Shown here: positions 5,494-5,564 of the stretch, piece by piece
Numbering within the stretch: position 1 is the first letter of the stretch
Layout: each line of letters starts with the position of its first letter
Assembly (NCBI GenBank): GCA_902802975.1
Contig: CADCOF010000197.1
Coordinates: 1-5,564 of the forward strand
Direction: 5' to 3'
Origin: an uncultured Ruminococcus sp.
GTDB lineage: Bacteria > Bacillota > Clostridia > Oscillospirales > Acutalibacteraceae
Length of the DNA stretch: 5,564 bases
Program-made: the position numbers and the translations under genes
The notes under the pieces: generated by a model
The model's input: the letters and a program-made list of their open reading frames with translations, nothing else
Database searches by the model: none
What the model was told of the DNA's origin: nothing

Positions 5494-5564
5494 AAAGTAA
5501 AAATGCACAAAACTGAAGTTTGATAGAGCATAGCATAAAGTTTTCGCCAAGCCTTTTTCAAAAG

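Noticed and set aside
5243..5536. A 97-codon minus-strand frame over the ftsQ end and the right spacer
   Set aside because: Most of it is antisense to the ftsQ acidic tail, it runs through the terminator hairpin, and it shows no recognisable domain.
1..5564. CRISPR arrays, tRNA or rRNA genes, insertion sequences, phage genes or defence systems
   Set aside because: None is present. No regularly spaced repeats, no transposase or integrase motifs and no tRNA-like cloverleaf were seen on either strand.

Overview
The window is a section of a division and cell wall (dcw) gene cluster from a low-to-moderate GC Gram-positive bacterium. It most likely belongs to the Clostridia, and probably to the Ruminococcus/Oscillospiraceae part of that class. 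Three things point there: the gene order ftsW-murG-murA-ftsQ, the FtsW/SpoVE-type sequence motifs, and a DivIB/FtsQ protein with long charged tails. The taxon is inferred from style and gene order, not proven.

Layout. Positions 1-240 carry no convincing gene. They hold a GC-rich stretch packed with inverted repeats (1-145), then an AT-rich leader. Four plus-strand genes follow. ftsW/spoVE (241-1509) encodes a SEDS-family glycan polymerase. murG (1523-2644) starts 13 nt after the ftsW stop, and its Shine-Dalgarno site overlaps that stop. After a 221-nt spacer with several hairpins and a good sigma-A-type promoter comes murA (about 2866-4119). A 35-nt AT-rich gap then leads to ftsQ/divIB (4155-5420). 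The last 144 bases (5421-5564) are non-coding, with a hairpin that terminates best for minus-strand transcription.

How the genes work together. MurA makes the first committed cytoplasmic intermediate of peptidoglycan synthesis, UDP-GlcNAc-enolpyruvate. MurG adds GlcNAc to lipid I to give lipid II. FtsW polymerises lipid II into glycan strands at the septum. DivIB/FtsQ is the bitopic divisome scaffold that helps recruit and regulate the septal synthase. All four proteins keep the key residues I could check, so the module looks functional.

I see no previously undescribed system here. The items most worth a second look are the structured element upstream of ftsW, a 15-nt inverted repeat flanking the four-gene block, a dnaX-like A AAA AAG heptamer in frame in ftsQ, and alternative hairpins around the murG stop codon.
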